A DNA stretch of 24,972 bases from Clostridiales bacterium. Its GTDB lineage: Bacteria > Bacillota > Clostridia > Oscillospirales > Oscillospiraceae. Shown in pieces: positions 15,050 to 23,276 of this stretch (its first letter is position 1; each line of letters begins with the position of its first letter). The stretch spans positions 27,620 through 52,591 of the forward strand of contig DQDL01000058.1 in NCBI GenBank assembly GCA_003533405.1. Reading direction: 5' to 3'. The position numbers were made by a program, and so were the translations under genes. The notes under the pieces are model-generated. The model had not been told where the DNA came from, did not search any database, and worked only from the letters and a program-made list of their open reading frames with translations.

Positions 15050-15745
15050 ATGGAAAAAGAAAAACTGAGATACAGCGTAAGCAGAAAGAATATATTTGTA
15101 AAGCTGTCGGCGCTGCTGATGGGTCTGTCGGCGGTGCTGCGGCTGTTCGGCTACTGGGGCTTCTGGGCGAATAAGGACGCTGCGTTTATCTATACGCAGA
15201 TAGCGCTGCCGGTGCTGTGCAATGTGCTGTTTATCGTCATTATTTTGTACATGGGCAAGCGCCTGTTCTCGCTCACGGCGATACCGGTCATTTTAGGCGT
15301 GGTGTTCTTTATAATAAAGGCGCTCGGCTTTGACAGCATCCTGCACACGGTGCTGTGCATCCTGCTGTACCTTCTCGTTGCGATGCTCTACACCGGCACG
15401 GTGTTCGGCGTTATCCGCACGAAGTGGCTTTTGCTGCCGCTGTTCGGCCTGCCGTTTTTGTACCACATCCTCGTCGAGGACAGGAACACATTCCTTGCAA
15501 ACGAAAACGCCATGAGTCTTGCCGAGTGGCTGCCGGAGATATCGGTGCTGTGCATCATGCTTGCGCTGTTTTTCATCACATTTGCGATGAAAAAGCGTGA
15601 TTTTTCAAAGCCCGAGCCGGACGAGCAGGAGATAATCGACATATTGGTGCAGAACGAGGAGCCCGTGCCGGACAAAGAGACTGTGCCGAATGAGACCAAG
15701 GAAACGGAGGAAGAGCATGAGCAAACTGACGGACAAGATAAATGA
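15050..15745 (+). CDS. Six-helix membrane protein of unknown function
   Basis: I do not recognise this 231-residue protein. It has six predicted membrane helices at about 15-35, 45-68, 74-92, 97-120, 126-141 and 162-180. A short polar loop lies between helices 5 and 6, and a very acidic cytoplasmic tail (185-231) is rich in Glu, Asp and Pro. The ATG at 15050 is chosen over an upstream in-frame ATG at 14996 because it starts one base after the aminopeptidase stop, and 14996 is inside that gene. GAGGGG at 15027 is far away, so translation is probably coupled. Its end overlaps the start of the LRR gene by 29 bases, pointing to linked expression. No transport or enzyme motif is visible. Confidence 0.75.
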   Translation: MEKEKLRYSVSRKNIFVKLSALLMGLSAVLRLFGYWGFWANKDAAFIYTQIALPVLCNVLFIVIILYMGKRLFSLTAIPVILGVVFFIIKALGFDSILHTVLCILLYLLVAMLYTGTVFGVIRTKWLLLPLFGLPFLYHILVEDRNTFLANENAMSLAEWLPEISVLCIMLALFFITFAMKKRDFSKPEPDEQEIIDILVQNEEPVPDKETVPNETKETEEEHEQTDGQDK

Positions 15746-17702
15746 TCTGGCTTCGACCGAGGAAAAGACCGTCGTTGTCAAGCGTGACGATATAGAAAAC
15801 GAGCTTCGCCGTATCGCCGAGGAAAAGACCGTCGTCGACGAAAAGCCCGTTTTTGATACAACGCTCGATCCCGAGATCGAGGCGATATTGCGAGAGACCG
15901 AGGGCTATGTGATAGACCCCGAGGACACACAAGAGCCGGATGCGGATGTCGATACCGACCCCGAGCCCGATAAGGCGCCCAAGCGCCGCCCGTCCGAGGC
16001 GGCAAAGCGTGTTATCGAGGAGACGCAGGATGAGCGCAAGACCCGCAGCAAGAAGAAGGTGATCATCATCTGCGCCGCCGTTGTGGCAGCGCTTGCACTG
16101 CTGTTGGCCGGCATTTTGATACTCAAAAATTCATCCGGCGACCGTGAGTACAAGCAGCTTTACAATCAGGCACAGTCGCTGTACTACGACGGCAAATATG
16201 ACGAGGCGCTCGAAAAGCTGCGCAGCGCCATGGCGATCGACAAGACCGACGACTGCCTGCTTCTGATGAGCCAGTGCTACGAGGCAAAGCTCGACTATGT
16301 TAACGCCATCGCCATTTTAGAAAGCTCGAGCTCCGGTAATGAGACGATAAAGGAGCGCATCGAAATGCTCAAAAAGGCCAAGGAGGCCTACGAGAGCGGA
16401 CAGGTCGTGCTCATAGGCGACACGCAATATGATATTAAAACGACCACTGTGCTCGACCTGTCGGGCAAGGGCATGCGCAGCGGCAGACTGACCGACATCG
16501 GCAAGCTCACGGAGCTTACGAGCCTGAAGCTTGCGGATAACGAGATAGACGATCTGAGCTTCCTTACCCCGCTCACAAAGCTCGTGTCGCTCGATTTGAG
16601 CAACAATCAGATAACCGATATTACCCCGCTGTCGCAGCTTAAAACTCTGCGCACCCTGCATCTTGATAACAACGATATCAAGGACTTCACCCCGCTTTAT
16701 GACCTGAACGGCCTTACCATGCTCACCATCGGCGGCATCGAGGTCAGTCAGAGCCAGATAAAGGATCTCAAGACCCGTCTGCCGAGCTGCCTTATCTACA
16801 ATGATGATGCAAAAACCGACATTGTTGATGTTCACCTCGGCGGCAAGACCTTCAAGAGCGATGTTACAAAGCTTGACCTGAGCGGCTGCTCGATAACCGA
16901 CCTCAGCCCGCTTGCCGTGTGCACGAGCCTTGAGGAGCTGGATCTTGGCGGCAACTACATAAGGGATATCAGCACGCTGCTTGACCTGCCGAAGCTTAGA
17001 GTGCTCGACCTGTCGAGCAACATGATAAGCGACATTCGCCCGCTCATGAGCATGACGACGCTTGAGCATCTGAATCTTGCCGATAACAAAATAACCTCCG
17101 TCACGGCACTGTCGGGACTTAAGCAGCTTAAGGAGCTTGTCCTCAGCAGCAACGAGCTTGACGGCACGCAGGGTCTTGCAAAGCTGAGCAACCTCAAGAT
17201 ACTCGGCCTTAAAAATACCGGCATTTCCGACTCCGACCTTGAGAATCTTTATAACCTCTCGAGCCTTGCAAGCCTGTCGCTTGAAAATAACCCCGACCTC
17301 ACCGAAGCGGGCGTGAGCAAGCTTCAAAAGAAGCTGCCCGGCTGCAAGATAACGCACTCGGAGCTTACGAAGAAGATAACGCTCGGCGGCAAGGAGTTTT
17401 CCGCCACGGCCGAGACCGTGGATGCATCGAGCCTCGGGATAAGCGACATATCGGCGGCCTCGGGCTTTAAGAGCGTGCGGCATCTTGACCTCAGCAGCAA
17501 TGTCATCACCTCCGTTTCGGCGCTTTCAAAGCTCAAAACGCTTGAAACGCTCGACCTTTCGGACAACAACATCAGCGATGCAAGCCCCCTGTATTCGCTC
17601 AAGAACCTGCGCCTGCTGCAAATCGAGCAGAACGGACTGTCTGACGATCAGATAGCCCATTTGAAGGATGCCTTGCCCAATTGCACTATTATTTTTGAAT
17701 AA
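15717..17702 (+). CDS. Membrane-anchored TPR and leucine-rich repeat protein
   Basis: This is a 661-residue protein with a cytoplasmic acidic N-terminus (1-112), one membrane helix (114-136), a TPR-like helical segment (145-205) and then leucine-rich repeats from about 241 to the end. The repeats are of the 22-residue internalin type (LTSLKLADNEIDDLSFLTPL). They run in three blocks separated by short insertions ending in GG(K)xF-like turns. The N-terminus contains EEKTVV twice (15-20 and 35-40). With no cleavable signal, the repeats are probably displayed outside the membrane as an interaction scaffold. The start ATG 15717 has GGAGG seven bases upstream (15706-15710). The previous gene overlaps by 29 bases. 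No sortase or wall-binding motif is present. The binding partner is unknown. Confidence 0.85.
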   Translation: MSKLTDKINDLASTEEKTVVVKRDDIENELRRIAEEKTVVDEKPVFDTTLDPEIEAILRETEGYVIDPEDTQEPDADVDTDPEPDKAPKRRPSEAAKRVIEETQDERKTRSKKKVIIICAAVVAALALLLAGILILKNSSGDREYKQLYNQAQSLYYDGKYDEALEKLRSAMAIDKTDDCLLLMSQCYEAKLDYVNAIAILESSSSGNETIKERIEMLKKAKEAYESGQVVLIGDTQYDIKTTTVLDLSGKGMRSGRLTDIGKLTELTSLKLADNEIDDLSFLTPLTKLVSLDLSNNQITDITPLSQLKTLRTLHLDNNDIKDFTPLYDLNGLTMLTIGGIEVSQSQIKDLKTRLPSCLIYNDDAKTDIVDVHLGGKTFKSDVTKLDLSGCSITDLSPLAVCTSLEELDLGGNYIRDISTLLDLPKLRVLDLSSNMISDIRPLMSMTTLEHLNLADNKITSVTALSGLKQLKELVLSSNELDGTQGLAKLSNLKILGLKNTGISDSDLENLYNLSSLASLSLENNPDLTEAGVSKLQKKLPGCKITHSELTKKITLGGKEFSATAETVDASSLGISDISAASGFKSVRHLDLSSNVITSVSALSKLKTLETLDLSDNNISDASPLYSLKNLRLLQIEQNGLSDDQIAHLKDALPNCTIIFE

Positions 17703-17744
17703 TTATTTAAATTTAAGGCAATTTCAACAAAATGCACTTTATTT

Positions 17745-17771
17745 TTGACCAAACTTATGCTACACTATAAA
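17745..17771 (+). promoter_or_regulatory. Probable promoter of hpf
   Basis: TTGACC (17745-17750) and TATAAA (17766-17771) are separated by 15 bases, which is short. The predicted transcript would start near 17779, just before the leader hairpin. Confidence 0.5.
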
Positions 17772-17784
17772 TAAGCAGGAAGAT

Positions 17785-17857
17785 AAGCTAACGGAATCAA
17801 AACCGATAGCGGTTTGGATTCCGTTAGCTTAAAACTCACTGCTAACGCAGAAAGGAG
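17785..17857 (+). promoter_or_regulatory. Structured hpf leader with alternative pairing
   Basis: A long hairpin pairs 17785-17798 with 17817-17830 (14 bp, perfect). After one A/G mismatch it continues as 17800-17805 with 17810-17815 around an ATAG loop. The strand CGTTAGC (17822-17828) can instead pair with GCTAACG at 17841-17847, four bases before the Shine-Dalgarno AAAGGAG (17851-17857), forming a competing 7-bp hairpin. It has no T-tail, so it is not a normal terminator. Short hairpins upstream of raiA/hpf genes have been described in comparative RNA searches, and this may belong to such a class. Confidence 0.7.
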
Positions 17858-17866
17858 CTGACACAA

Positions 17867-18412
17867 ATGAAGTTCACTTTTACCGAGAAAAAGATGGATG
17901 CATCTGCAGACCTGCGTGCCTATGCCGAGCGCAAGGTCGGAAAGCTTGACCGGTTGTTTAAGACCGAGAGCAATGCTTACCTCACCTTCAGCACCGAGCG
18001 CGGCCGCTTCCTTGCCGAGATAACCATCGAAAACAACGGCCTGTATTACAGGGCAAGCGAACTTACGAACGACATGTACGCCTCCGTCGATTCCGGCGTT
18101 GCCGCAATTGAGCGGCAGATCCGCAAGAACAAGACCCGTCTTGAGAAGCGGCTGAGGGAAGGAGCTCTGGAGCGTGAGGTCAAACCCTCCTATGCGCCTG
18201 CTGAGGAGGATGAGGATGAGGAGTTCAAAATCGTCCGCAGCAAGCGATTCTCCATTAAGCCCATGTCGCCAGAGGAAGCGATATTGCAGATGAATTTGCT
18301 TGAGCACGAGTTCTTCGTGTTCAGAAATGACGAGGAAGACGGAGCCGTCTCCGTCGTCTACCGCCGCAGAAACGGCGGCTACGGTCTTATCTGCGACAAC
18401 ACTGCCGAATAA
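17867..18412 (+). CDS. hpf: Ribosome hibernation promoting factor, long form
   Basis: This 181-residue long-type HPF (RaiA/YfiA family) inactivates and stores ribosomes by dimerising 70S particles into 100S in starvation. Residues 1-100 are the ribosome-binding beta-alpha domain with the typical basic helix (RQIRKNKTRLEKRL). An acidic linker (112-122) follows, and residues 123-181 are the C-terminal dimerisation domain with the hallmark KRFSIKPMSPEEAILQM and FFVFRN segments. AAGGAG lies nine bases before the ATG, behind a structured leader. A terminator follows, so it is monocistronic or only partly read through into prmA. Confidence 0.95.
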   Translation: MKFTFTEKKMDASADLRAYAERKVGKLDRLFKTESNAYLTFSTERGRFLAEITIENNGLYYRASELTNDMYASVDSGVAAIERQIRKNKTRLEKRLREGALEREVKPSYAPAEEDEDEEFKIVRSKRFSIKPMSPEEAILQMNLLEHEFFVFRNDEEDGAVSVVYRRRNGGYGLICDNTAE

Positions 18413-18426
18413 AAAAATAAAACTTA

Positions 18427-18455
18427 TTGCCCCGTCTCAAGGACGGGGCAATTTT
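18427..18455 (+). terminator. Terminator between hpf and prmA
   Basis: A perfect 10-bp stem (TTGCCCCGTC 18427-18436 with 18442-18451) with a 5-base loop is followed by T4. The prmA ribosome site AAGGA starts directly after it, so any prmA expression from upstream depends on read-through. No separate prmA promoter is obvious. Confidence 0.82.
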
Positions 18456-18466
18456 AAGGATGGAAC

Positions 18467-19378
18467 ATGAAATATACAGAGGTCATCATCGAAACCACCG
18501 AAAGCGGCATCGACGAATGCTGCGATAAGCTCAGCGCCCTCGGCCTGTGCGAATATGTCATCGAAAACGAGGCGGACTTTCGCTCGTTTCTCGAAAATAA
18601 CCGCCAGTACTGGGACTATGTCGACAGGGAGCTTGAGGATAAATACGCCGGCGTCTCCCGCATAAAGCTGTACCTTGATGAAGGCAGCGAAGCCATGCTG
18701 GAGGAGATTAAAAACGCAGGTCTTGAGTTTGAGACGAATGTTGTCGATGACGCAGACTGGGAAAATAACTGGAAGCAGTATTATAAGCCGATTGAGATAG
18801 GCGACAGGCTCATTGTAGTGCCCGAGTGGGAGGAGACGGACCTAAACGGCCGTGTGCCGCTGCGCCTTGACCCGGGGCTAATGTTCGGCACCGGCAGCCA
18901 TGCGACCACCCGCATGTGCCTCGAGGCGCTGCAAAATTTTGACCTTGACGGCAAAAGAGTGCTCGATCTCGGCTGCGGAAGCGGAATACTCGGCATAGGT
19001 GCGCTCGTTCTGGGTGCAGACTCCTGCATCGGCTGCGACATCGACCCGAAAGCGCCCGATGTGGTCATGGATAACGCCGCACTAAACGGCATCGGCGCAG
19101 ACCGGTTAAAGGTCTACGCCGGTGATATCATCGGTGACGCAGCCCTGCGGAGAAGTCTCGGCATGGGCTACGATATCGTGCTTGCCAACATCGTCTCCGA
19201 TGTCATAATCCCGCTTGCCCCGCTCGTCCGACCGTTCATGGCGCAAGATGCGGTGTTCATCACCTCCGGCATCATCGACGGCCGGGAATCGGATGTCGCC
19301 GCCGCCCTCAAATCCGCCGGATTTGAAATACTCACCCACCTCCACGAGGAGGAATGGCACTGCTATATCTGCAAATAA
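18467..19378 (+). CDS. prmA: Ribosomal protein L11 methyltransferase
   Basis: This 303-residue SAM-dependent enzyme trimethylates ribosomal protein L11. The N-terminal substrate-recognition domain covers about 1-110. The Rossmann-fold part carries DPGLMFGTGSHATT (135-148), the SAM-binding LDLGCGSG (166-173), the acidic GCDIDP loop, and ANIVSDVI near 244-251. These are diagnostic of PrmA rather than of other methyltransferases. AAGGATGGAAC precedes the ATG. It lies 54 bases behind hpf, a ribosome-themed neighbourhood. Confidence 0.95.
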   Translation: MKYTEVIIETTESGIDECCDKLSALGLCEYVIENEADFRSFLENNRQYWDYVDRELEDKYAGVSRIKLYLDEGSEAMLEEIKNAGLEFETNVVDDADWENNWKQYYKPIEIGDRLIVVPEWEETDLNGRVPLRLDPGLMFGTGSHATTRMCLEALQNFDLDGKRVLDLGCGSGILGIGALVLGADSCIGCDIDPKAPDVVMDNAALNGIGADRLKVYAGDIIGDAALRRSLGMGYDIVLANIVSDVIIPLAPLVRPFMAQDAVFITSGIIDGRESDVAAALKSAGFEILTHLHEEEWHCYICK

Positions 19379-19429
19379 ACTGCGTTTACGAAAATACGAA
19401 AAGAAAAAATACGATACTGATAAGATAAT

Positions 19430-19465
19430 AAGAATAAGCTCACCCAAGCGGGTGAGCTTATTCTT
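19430..19465. terminator. Bidirectional terminator between prmA and the HtrA operon
   Basis: A perfect 16-bp stem (19430-19445 with 19450-19465, loop AAGC) lies between convergent genes. Its right arm overlaps the protease stop codon. Confidence 0.85.
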
Positions 19466-20738
19466 ATTTCGCATTGTAGATATCCACCGAGTCCATGATC
19501 TTGACGGAGACATCAAAGGTCGAGCCGCTGCGCCAGACGGTGAAAGCGATTTCATCGCCTATATCGAGCTTGGATTTTTCCTCGGCGATATCGGAGGTCG
19601 AGTGGGCGTCCTTGCCGTTGACCTTGACGATGATATCGCCCTTTTTGATGCCCTGCTTCTGCGCATCGGAGTTATCCAGAACCTCGGAGACATAAAGCCC
19701 CACGGGGATGTCGTAATACTCGGCGATCTTCTCGCTTATCGGGCCGACCGTGATGCCGATGGTCGAGCGGCCGTACACCGCACCGTCGTCCATGAGGGCG
19801 GCAACGATGCTTTGCAGGGTGTCGGACGGAATGGCAAAGCCGATGCCCTCGATGTTCGAGAAGCTGGACACTATCTTCATATTCGTGATGCCGATGACCT
19901 GCCCGCAGTCGTTGAAAAGCGGGCCGCCGGAGTTGCCCTCATTGATGGAGGTGTCGGTCTGCAAAAGGTTCATGACGGCACCGTTGTAGCTGACCTCACG
20001 GCTGGTTGCGGAGATGATCCCGCTCGTCATCGTGAGACTGTAGTCGGGGCTGAGTGGGTTGCCGATGGCGCAGACCTCGTCGCCCGTTTGGATGTTCTTC
20101 GAGCTTGCGAACACCGCCGGGGTAAGGCCGGTTTTTTCTATCTTCAATATCGCAACATCACTCTGCGAGTCGGCGGCGACGAGCTTAGCGTCAAAGGTCG
20201 TTCCGTCGTAAAGCTGCACGGTCGCACGCTCGCCTTCGTCAATGACATGCGTGTTCGTGAGAATGTAGCCGTCAGAGGAGACGACGATGCCGCTGCCCCA
20301 GCTGTACGAGTCGCTGTTTTTGCCGTCAAAGGACTTGATACCGACGACACAGGGCGAGCACTTTTGGAATATCTCATTGTAGCTGAGCTTCGCTGCGCCG
20401 GATGAGCCCGTTTGCAGTGTGAGTGAGCCACGGTCTGCGACCTTTTCGAGCTTGATGCTCGACGGGGTCTTTGACGCCGAGGAGTAGTAGTCCTCAAAAT
20501 AGGTCATGTAGCTTTTGGGCATGCCGTCCTCGTCCGTCCCGCTGTCCGACCAATCGGCTTCGAGAACGGAGTAGACGATGCCGCCGAGCAGCAAAACTGC
20601 GCACAGTATCAGTGCGATTATGCGGGTGCGGCGATTGCCCGGGAGCTTTGCCTGCGGGCGCTGCACCGCCGACTGCACAGGCGCAGGCTGCGAGTAGTTC
20701 GGCTTATACCAATTTTCGTTGTTATCGTACCAGCTCAT
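19464..20738 (-). CDS. htrA: HtrA/DegP-like membrane-anchored serine protease
   Basis: This 424-residue envelope quality-control protease degrades misfolded exported proteins. A cytoplasmic N-terminus rich in Gln, Pro and Asn is followed by one membrane helix (39-60), a linker, a trypsin-like domain (about 118-305) and one PDZ domain (about 320-420). The catalytic triad is complete: H164 in TNTHVI, D194 in SDVAILKI and S270 in NEGNSGGPL. GAGGATCTT precedes the ATG. It lies 12 bases behind the histidine kinase as the last gene of a regulator-kinase-protease operon, the arrangement expected if the kinase senses envelope stress and the protease is its output, as in CssRS-HtrA of Bacillus. That functional link is inference. 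Confidence 0.93.
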   Translation of the reverse strand: MSWYDNNENWYKPNYSQPAPVQSAVQRPQAKLPGNRRTRIIALILCAVLLLGGIVYSVLEADWSDSGTDEDGMPKSYMTYFEDYYSSASKTPSSIKLEKVADRGSLTLQTGSSGAAKLSYNEIFQKCSPCVVGIKSFDGKNSDSYSWGSGIVVSSDGYILTNTHVIDEGERATVQLYDGTTFDAKLVAADSQSDVAILKIEKTGLTPAVFASSKNIQTGDEVCAIGNPLSPDYSLTMTSGIISATSREVSYNGAVMNLLQTDTSINEGNSGGPLFNDCGQVIGITNMKIVSSFSNIEGIGFAIPSDTLQSIVAALMDDGAVYGRSTIGITVGPISEKIAEYYDIPVGLYVSEVLDNSDAQKQGIKKGDIIVKVNGKDAHSTSDIAEEKSKLDIGDEIAFTVWRSGSTFDVSVKIMDSVDIYNAK

Positions 20739-20750
20739 AAGATCCTCTTT

Positions 20751-22169
20751 CTAAGCAAGGGGCAGTGTGAAAACAAATTCCGTAACGCCGTCACGGCTCG
20801 TGACCACGATATCCTCGTCGTGGCTGTTTATGATCCTCTTGACGAGGTACAGCCCGAGCCCCACGCCGTCCTTATCCATGCTGCGGGAGCGGTCGGACTT
20901 GTGGAAACGGTCGAAGATGAGCGGCAGGTCATCCTCGGGGATGGTCTCGCCCCTGTCCTTAATAGAAACATATGCCTTGCCGTCACGCTTATACAGCCTT
21001 ATCGTGATGGTGCTGCCCGCTGCGGCAAACTTGACGGCGTTGTCTGTGAGATTGTACAGCACCTGCGTTATCGAGTCACGCTCGGCGAAAACGATGATCG
21101 GATCCTCGGGAAGCTGAGGGTCGACATCGAGGTTTTTATCCTTTGCCCGGCTTTCAAAGCTCAAGAGCGTTTGCAGCAAAAGCTCGGACAGGTCAAACTT
21201 CTTGCGCTTTGACTTGTCGATCGCCTTGGTTTCGGCCTGCGAAAGGTCGAGCATGTTGCGCACCAAGCGAGCAAGTCGTCTCGTCTCATCGGCTATCTTG
21301 CGCAGGTACTTATCCTCCTGCTCACGGGGTATCGTGCCGTCGATGATGCCGTCGGCAAAGCCGGCTATCGTGGTCATGGGGGTGCGCAGCTCGTGCGAGA
21401 TATTCGCAATGAGCTCCTGACGCTTGCGGTCGGAGCGCTCTAAGCTATTGGCCATGTTGTTGAACGAGTCGAGCAGCGTGCCTATCTCGTCATCCCGCCG
21501 GTCGGCGTTCTCCACACGCACGGAAAAGTCGCCCAAGGCGAACTTTCGTGATGCAACGGTGAGCTGGTCGAGCGGCTCCGCCATCTTCTTCGAGAAGATC
21601 AGCGACATGAGCATCGCAATGAGCATGACCGCAACGCCCACAGTGAGCGCAACGCCGATGAAAGTCTTCCATGTGTCGAGAACGGCGGCGTTATCAGAGG
21701 ATACGAACACATAGCCGATGGTGCTGCCGTCTGCCTCGATGGGCTTTGCCACGACAAAGCGCTGCTCCGGGTAAAAGCCCGCAAGCGTGGTGAGGCGGTC
21801 GAGCTTTTTCTCGACATGCAGGGTGTTCATCACCGTTTGATCGAGCTTTTTGCCCGTGTGCTCGCAGTAGGGCACCAAATCGGAACAGGACAGTACAAGA
21901 CCGTCCTGATCACTGATGAATATATGGCATGAGGTGCTGTTTGCGATGGGGCTTATCGTCATGCGCAGACTCCATGAGGACAGCGACTGCTCACGGCTGA
22001 CGGCGGCGGCTGCACGCACGACCTCGTCGGCACTGGCGTTCATACTGTCATGGGTGCTGTTTATAAGGTAGCTGCGCCCGAGAAAGAAGAAGGCCGCACC
22101 GATGATGGTGAAGCAGCACAAAACCAAAGCTGCGGTGGCAAGAAAGTTTCTGAAGTAGATACTTTTCAT
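20751..22169 (-). CDS. Sensor histidine kinase
   Basis: This is a 472-residue membrane kinase. Membrane helices at about 9-31 and 166-192 bracket an extracytoplasmic sensor domain of roughly 130 residues with a Cache/PAS-like look. A HAMP linker (190-245), the phospho-accepting H259 in ANISHELRTPMT, and a complete ATP-binding domain follow: the N-box around N373-N377, DRGETIP (405-411) and GVGLGL (435-440). DRGETIP has Thr in place of the second Gly, a common variant. Its ATG abuts the response-regulator stop (TAAATG), so the pair is translationally coupled. The signal is unknown; linkage to the HtrA gene suggests envelope or secretion stress. Confidence 0.93.
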   Translation of the reverse strand: MKSIYFRNFLATAALVLCCFTIIGAAFFFLGRSYLINSTHDSMNASADEVVRAAAAVSREQSLSSWSLRMTISPIANSTSCHIFISDQDGLVLSCSDLVPYCEHTGKKLDQTVMNTLHVEKKLDRLTTLAGFYPEQRFVVAKPIEADGSTIGYVFVSSDNAAVLDTWKTFIGVALTVGVAVMLIAMLMSLIFSKKMAEPLDQLTVASRKFALGDFSVRVENADRRDDEIGTLLDSFNNMANSLERSDRKRQELIANISHELRTPMTTIAGFADGIIDGTIPREQEDKYLRKIADETRRLARLVRNMLDLSQAETKAIDKSKRKKFDLSELLLQTLLSFESRAKDKNLDVDPQLPEDPIIVFAERDSITQVLYNLTDNAVKFAAAGSTITIRLYKRDGKAYVSIKDRGETIPEDDLPLIFDRFHKSDRSRSMDKDGVGLGLYLVKRIINSHDEDIVVTSRDGVTEFVFTLPLA

Positions 22170-22856
22170 TTATCTTGCAACTTCAAATTTATAGCCTACG
22201 CCCCAAACGGTCTGCAGCGACCACTGGTCGGAAACGCCCTCGAGCTTTTCACGCAGGCGCTTGATGTGGACATCGACGGTTCTCGAATCGCCGAAGTAGT
22301 CAAAGCCCCAGACCTCGTCAAGAAGCTGGTTTCTCGTGAACACGATGTTCGGCGAGGCGGCGAGATGGTAAAGAAGCTCCATCTCCTTAGGCGGCGTGTC
22401 GACCTTTTTGCCGTTTACAATGAGCTCATAGGAATCGAGGTTTACGATGAGCTTGTCATAGCAAAGCTTCTTCTCCTTGGGAGCATCGTTATCCTCGGTG
22501 CGGCGCATGACTGCGTGGATGCGGGCGAGCAGCTCCTTGACCTCAAAGGGCTTGGTGATATAATCGTCTGCGCCCGAGTCGAGACCCGTGACCTTGTCGG
22601 AGGTCTCGCCCTTAGCGGTGAGCATGATGATAGGCACGGAGGAGGTCTTGCGTATCTCACGGCAGACCTGAACGCCGTCCATGACCGGCATCATGACATC
22701 GAGCAGCACGAGGTCGGGATTAAGCTCGTTGAACATGGCCATGCCCTTGCCGCCGTCGTGGGCGATGCTCACATCAAAGCCGTCCTTTTCAAGATAGAGC
22801 ATCAGCAGCTCGGCGATGTTGACATCGTCTTCTACAATGAGGGCTCTTTTATTCAT
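22170..22856 (-). CDS. OmpR/PhoB-type response regulator
   Basis: This 228-residue DNA-binding response regulator has a receiver domain (1-118) with acidic residues E9, D10, D11, phospho-acceptor D53 in LLDVMMP, T80 and K102. A winged-helix output domain (about 128-226) ends in GVGYKF. AGGGGG lies seven bases before the ATG. It leads the operon with its kinase and HtrA. The leader upstream contains copy 2 of the structured repeat, and the promoter appears to abut that repeat. Confidence 0.95.
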   Translation of the reverse strand: MNKRALIVEDDVNIAELLMLYLEKDGFDVSIAHDGGKGMAMFNELNPDLVLLDVMMPVMDGVQVCREIRKTSSVPIIMLTAKGETSDKVTGLDSGADDYITKPFEVKELLARIHAVMRRTEDNDAPKEKKLCYDKLIVNLDSYELIVNGKKVDTPPKEMELLYHLAASPNIVFTRNQLLDEVWGFDYFGDSRTVDVHIKRLREKLEGVSDQWSLQTVWGVGYKFEVAR

Positions 22857-22890
22857 AATTGTTCCCCCTTAGGTGGATTTTGATACTTCT

Positions 22891-23136
22891 TACCCTCGAT
22901 TGACAAAGGTATACACGGTTTTGGCAGGCTGATTTCCGCTCATGCTTCGCTAAATCCCTAGCCCATATATGTCCATTATGCCCGTCGGGCTTTATCTTTG
23001 CCTGAACGAAAATCATCTCTCCCAAAACTGCTTCGCACCTGACAACAGATGCTGCTCATGTGACCTTTGCACTTCTTTTCTGAGTACGCTGAAAACGAGT
23101 GCTGTCAGGCGTGTACCCCCTTGTCAAACGAGGGTA
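22891..23136 (-). repeat. Structured dispersed repeat, copy 2
   Basis: This 246-bp relative of the element at 4945-5186 has the same orientation relative to the downstream minus-strand gene. The ends are 22891-22917 and 23110-23136. The inner arms are 22918-22927 with 23019-23028 (one mismatch) and 23038-23046 with 23101-23109 (one mismatch). The first 150 bases are about 90% identical to copy 1. About 50 bases between the second pair of arms have diverged freely. It has no ORF. It occupies most of the leader of the response-regulator operon, 34 bases before its start codon. Confidence 0.88.
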
Positions 23137-23164
23137 TTATAGTTACAAACCGATTATACATCAA
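23136..23164 (-). promoter_or_regulatory. Sigma-A promoter of the regulator-kinase-htrA operon
   Basis: On the minus strand TTGATG (23164-23159), a 17-base spacer and a perfect TATAAT (23141-23136). The last base of the -10 is the outermost base of repeat copy 2, so transcription would begin inside the repeat end near 23129. A second TATAAT (23158-23153) lacks a good -35. Confidence 0.6.
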
Positions 23165-23276
23165 GCAAAACAATAAAGGTGAATAAAATGTAAAACAAAA
23201 TAAGATGTTGTATATTTTTTCATTTACATTATAACGGTTTTCGGTTATTATCTAATCTGGAAAAGGAGATTTCGGC

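Noticed and set aside
17685..17720. A/T-rich inverted repeat at the end of the LRR gene as a terminator
   Set aside because: The stem is six A-T pairs overlapping the stop codon, with no GC core and no clear T-run. The operon end remains undefined.
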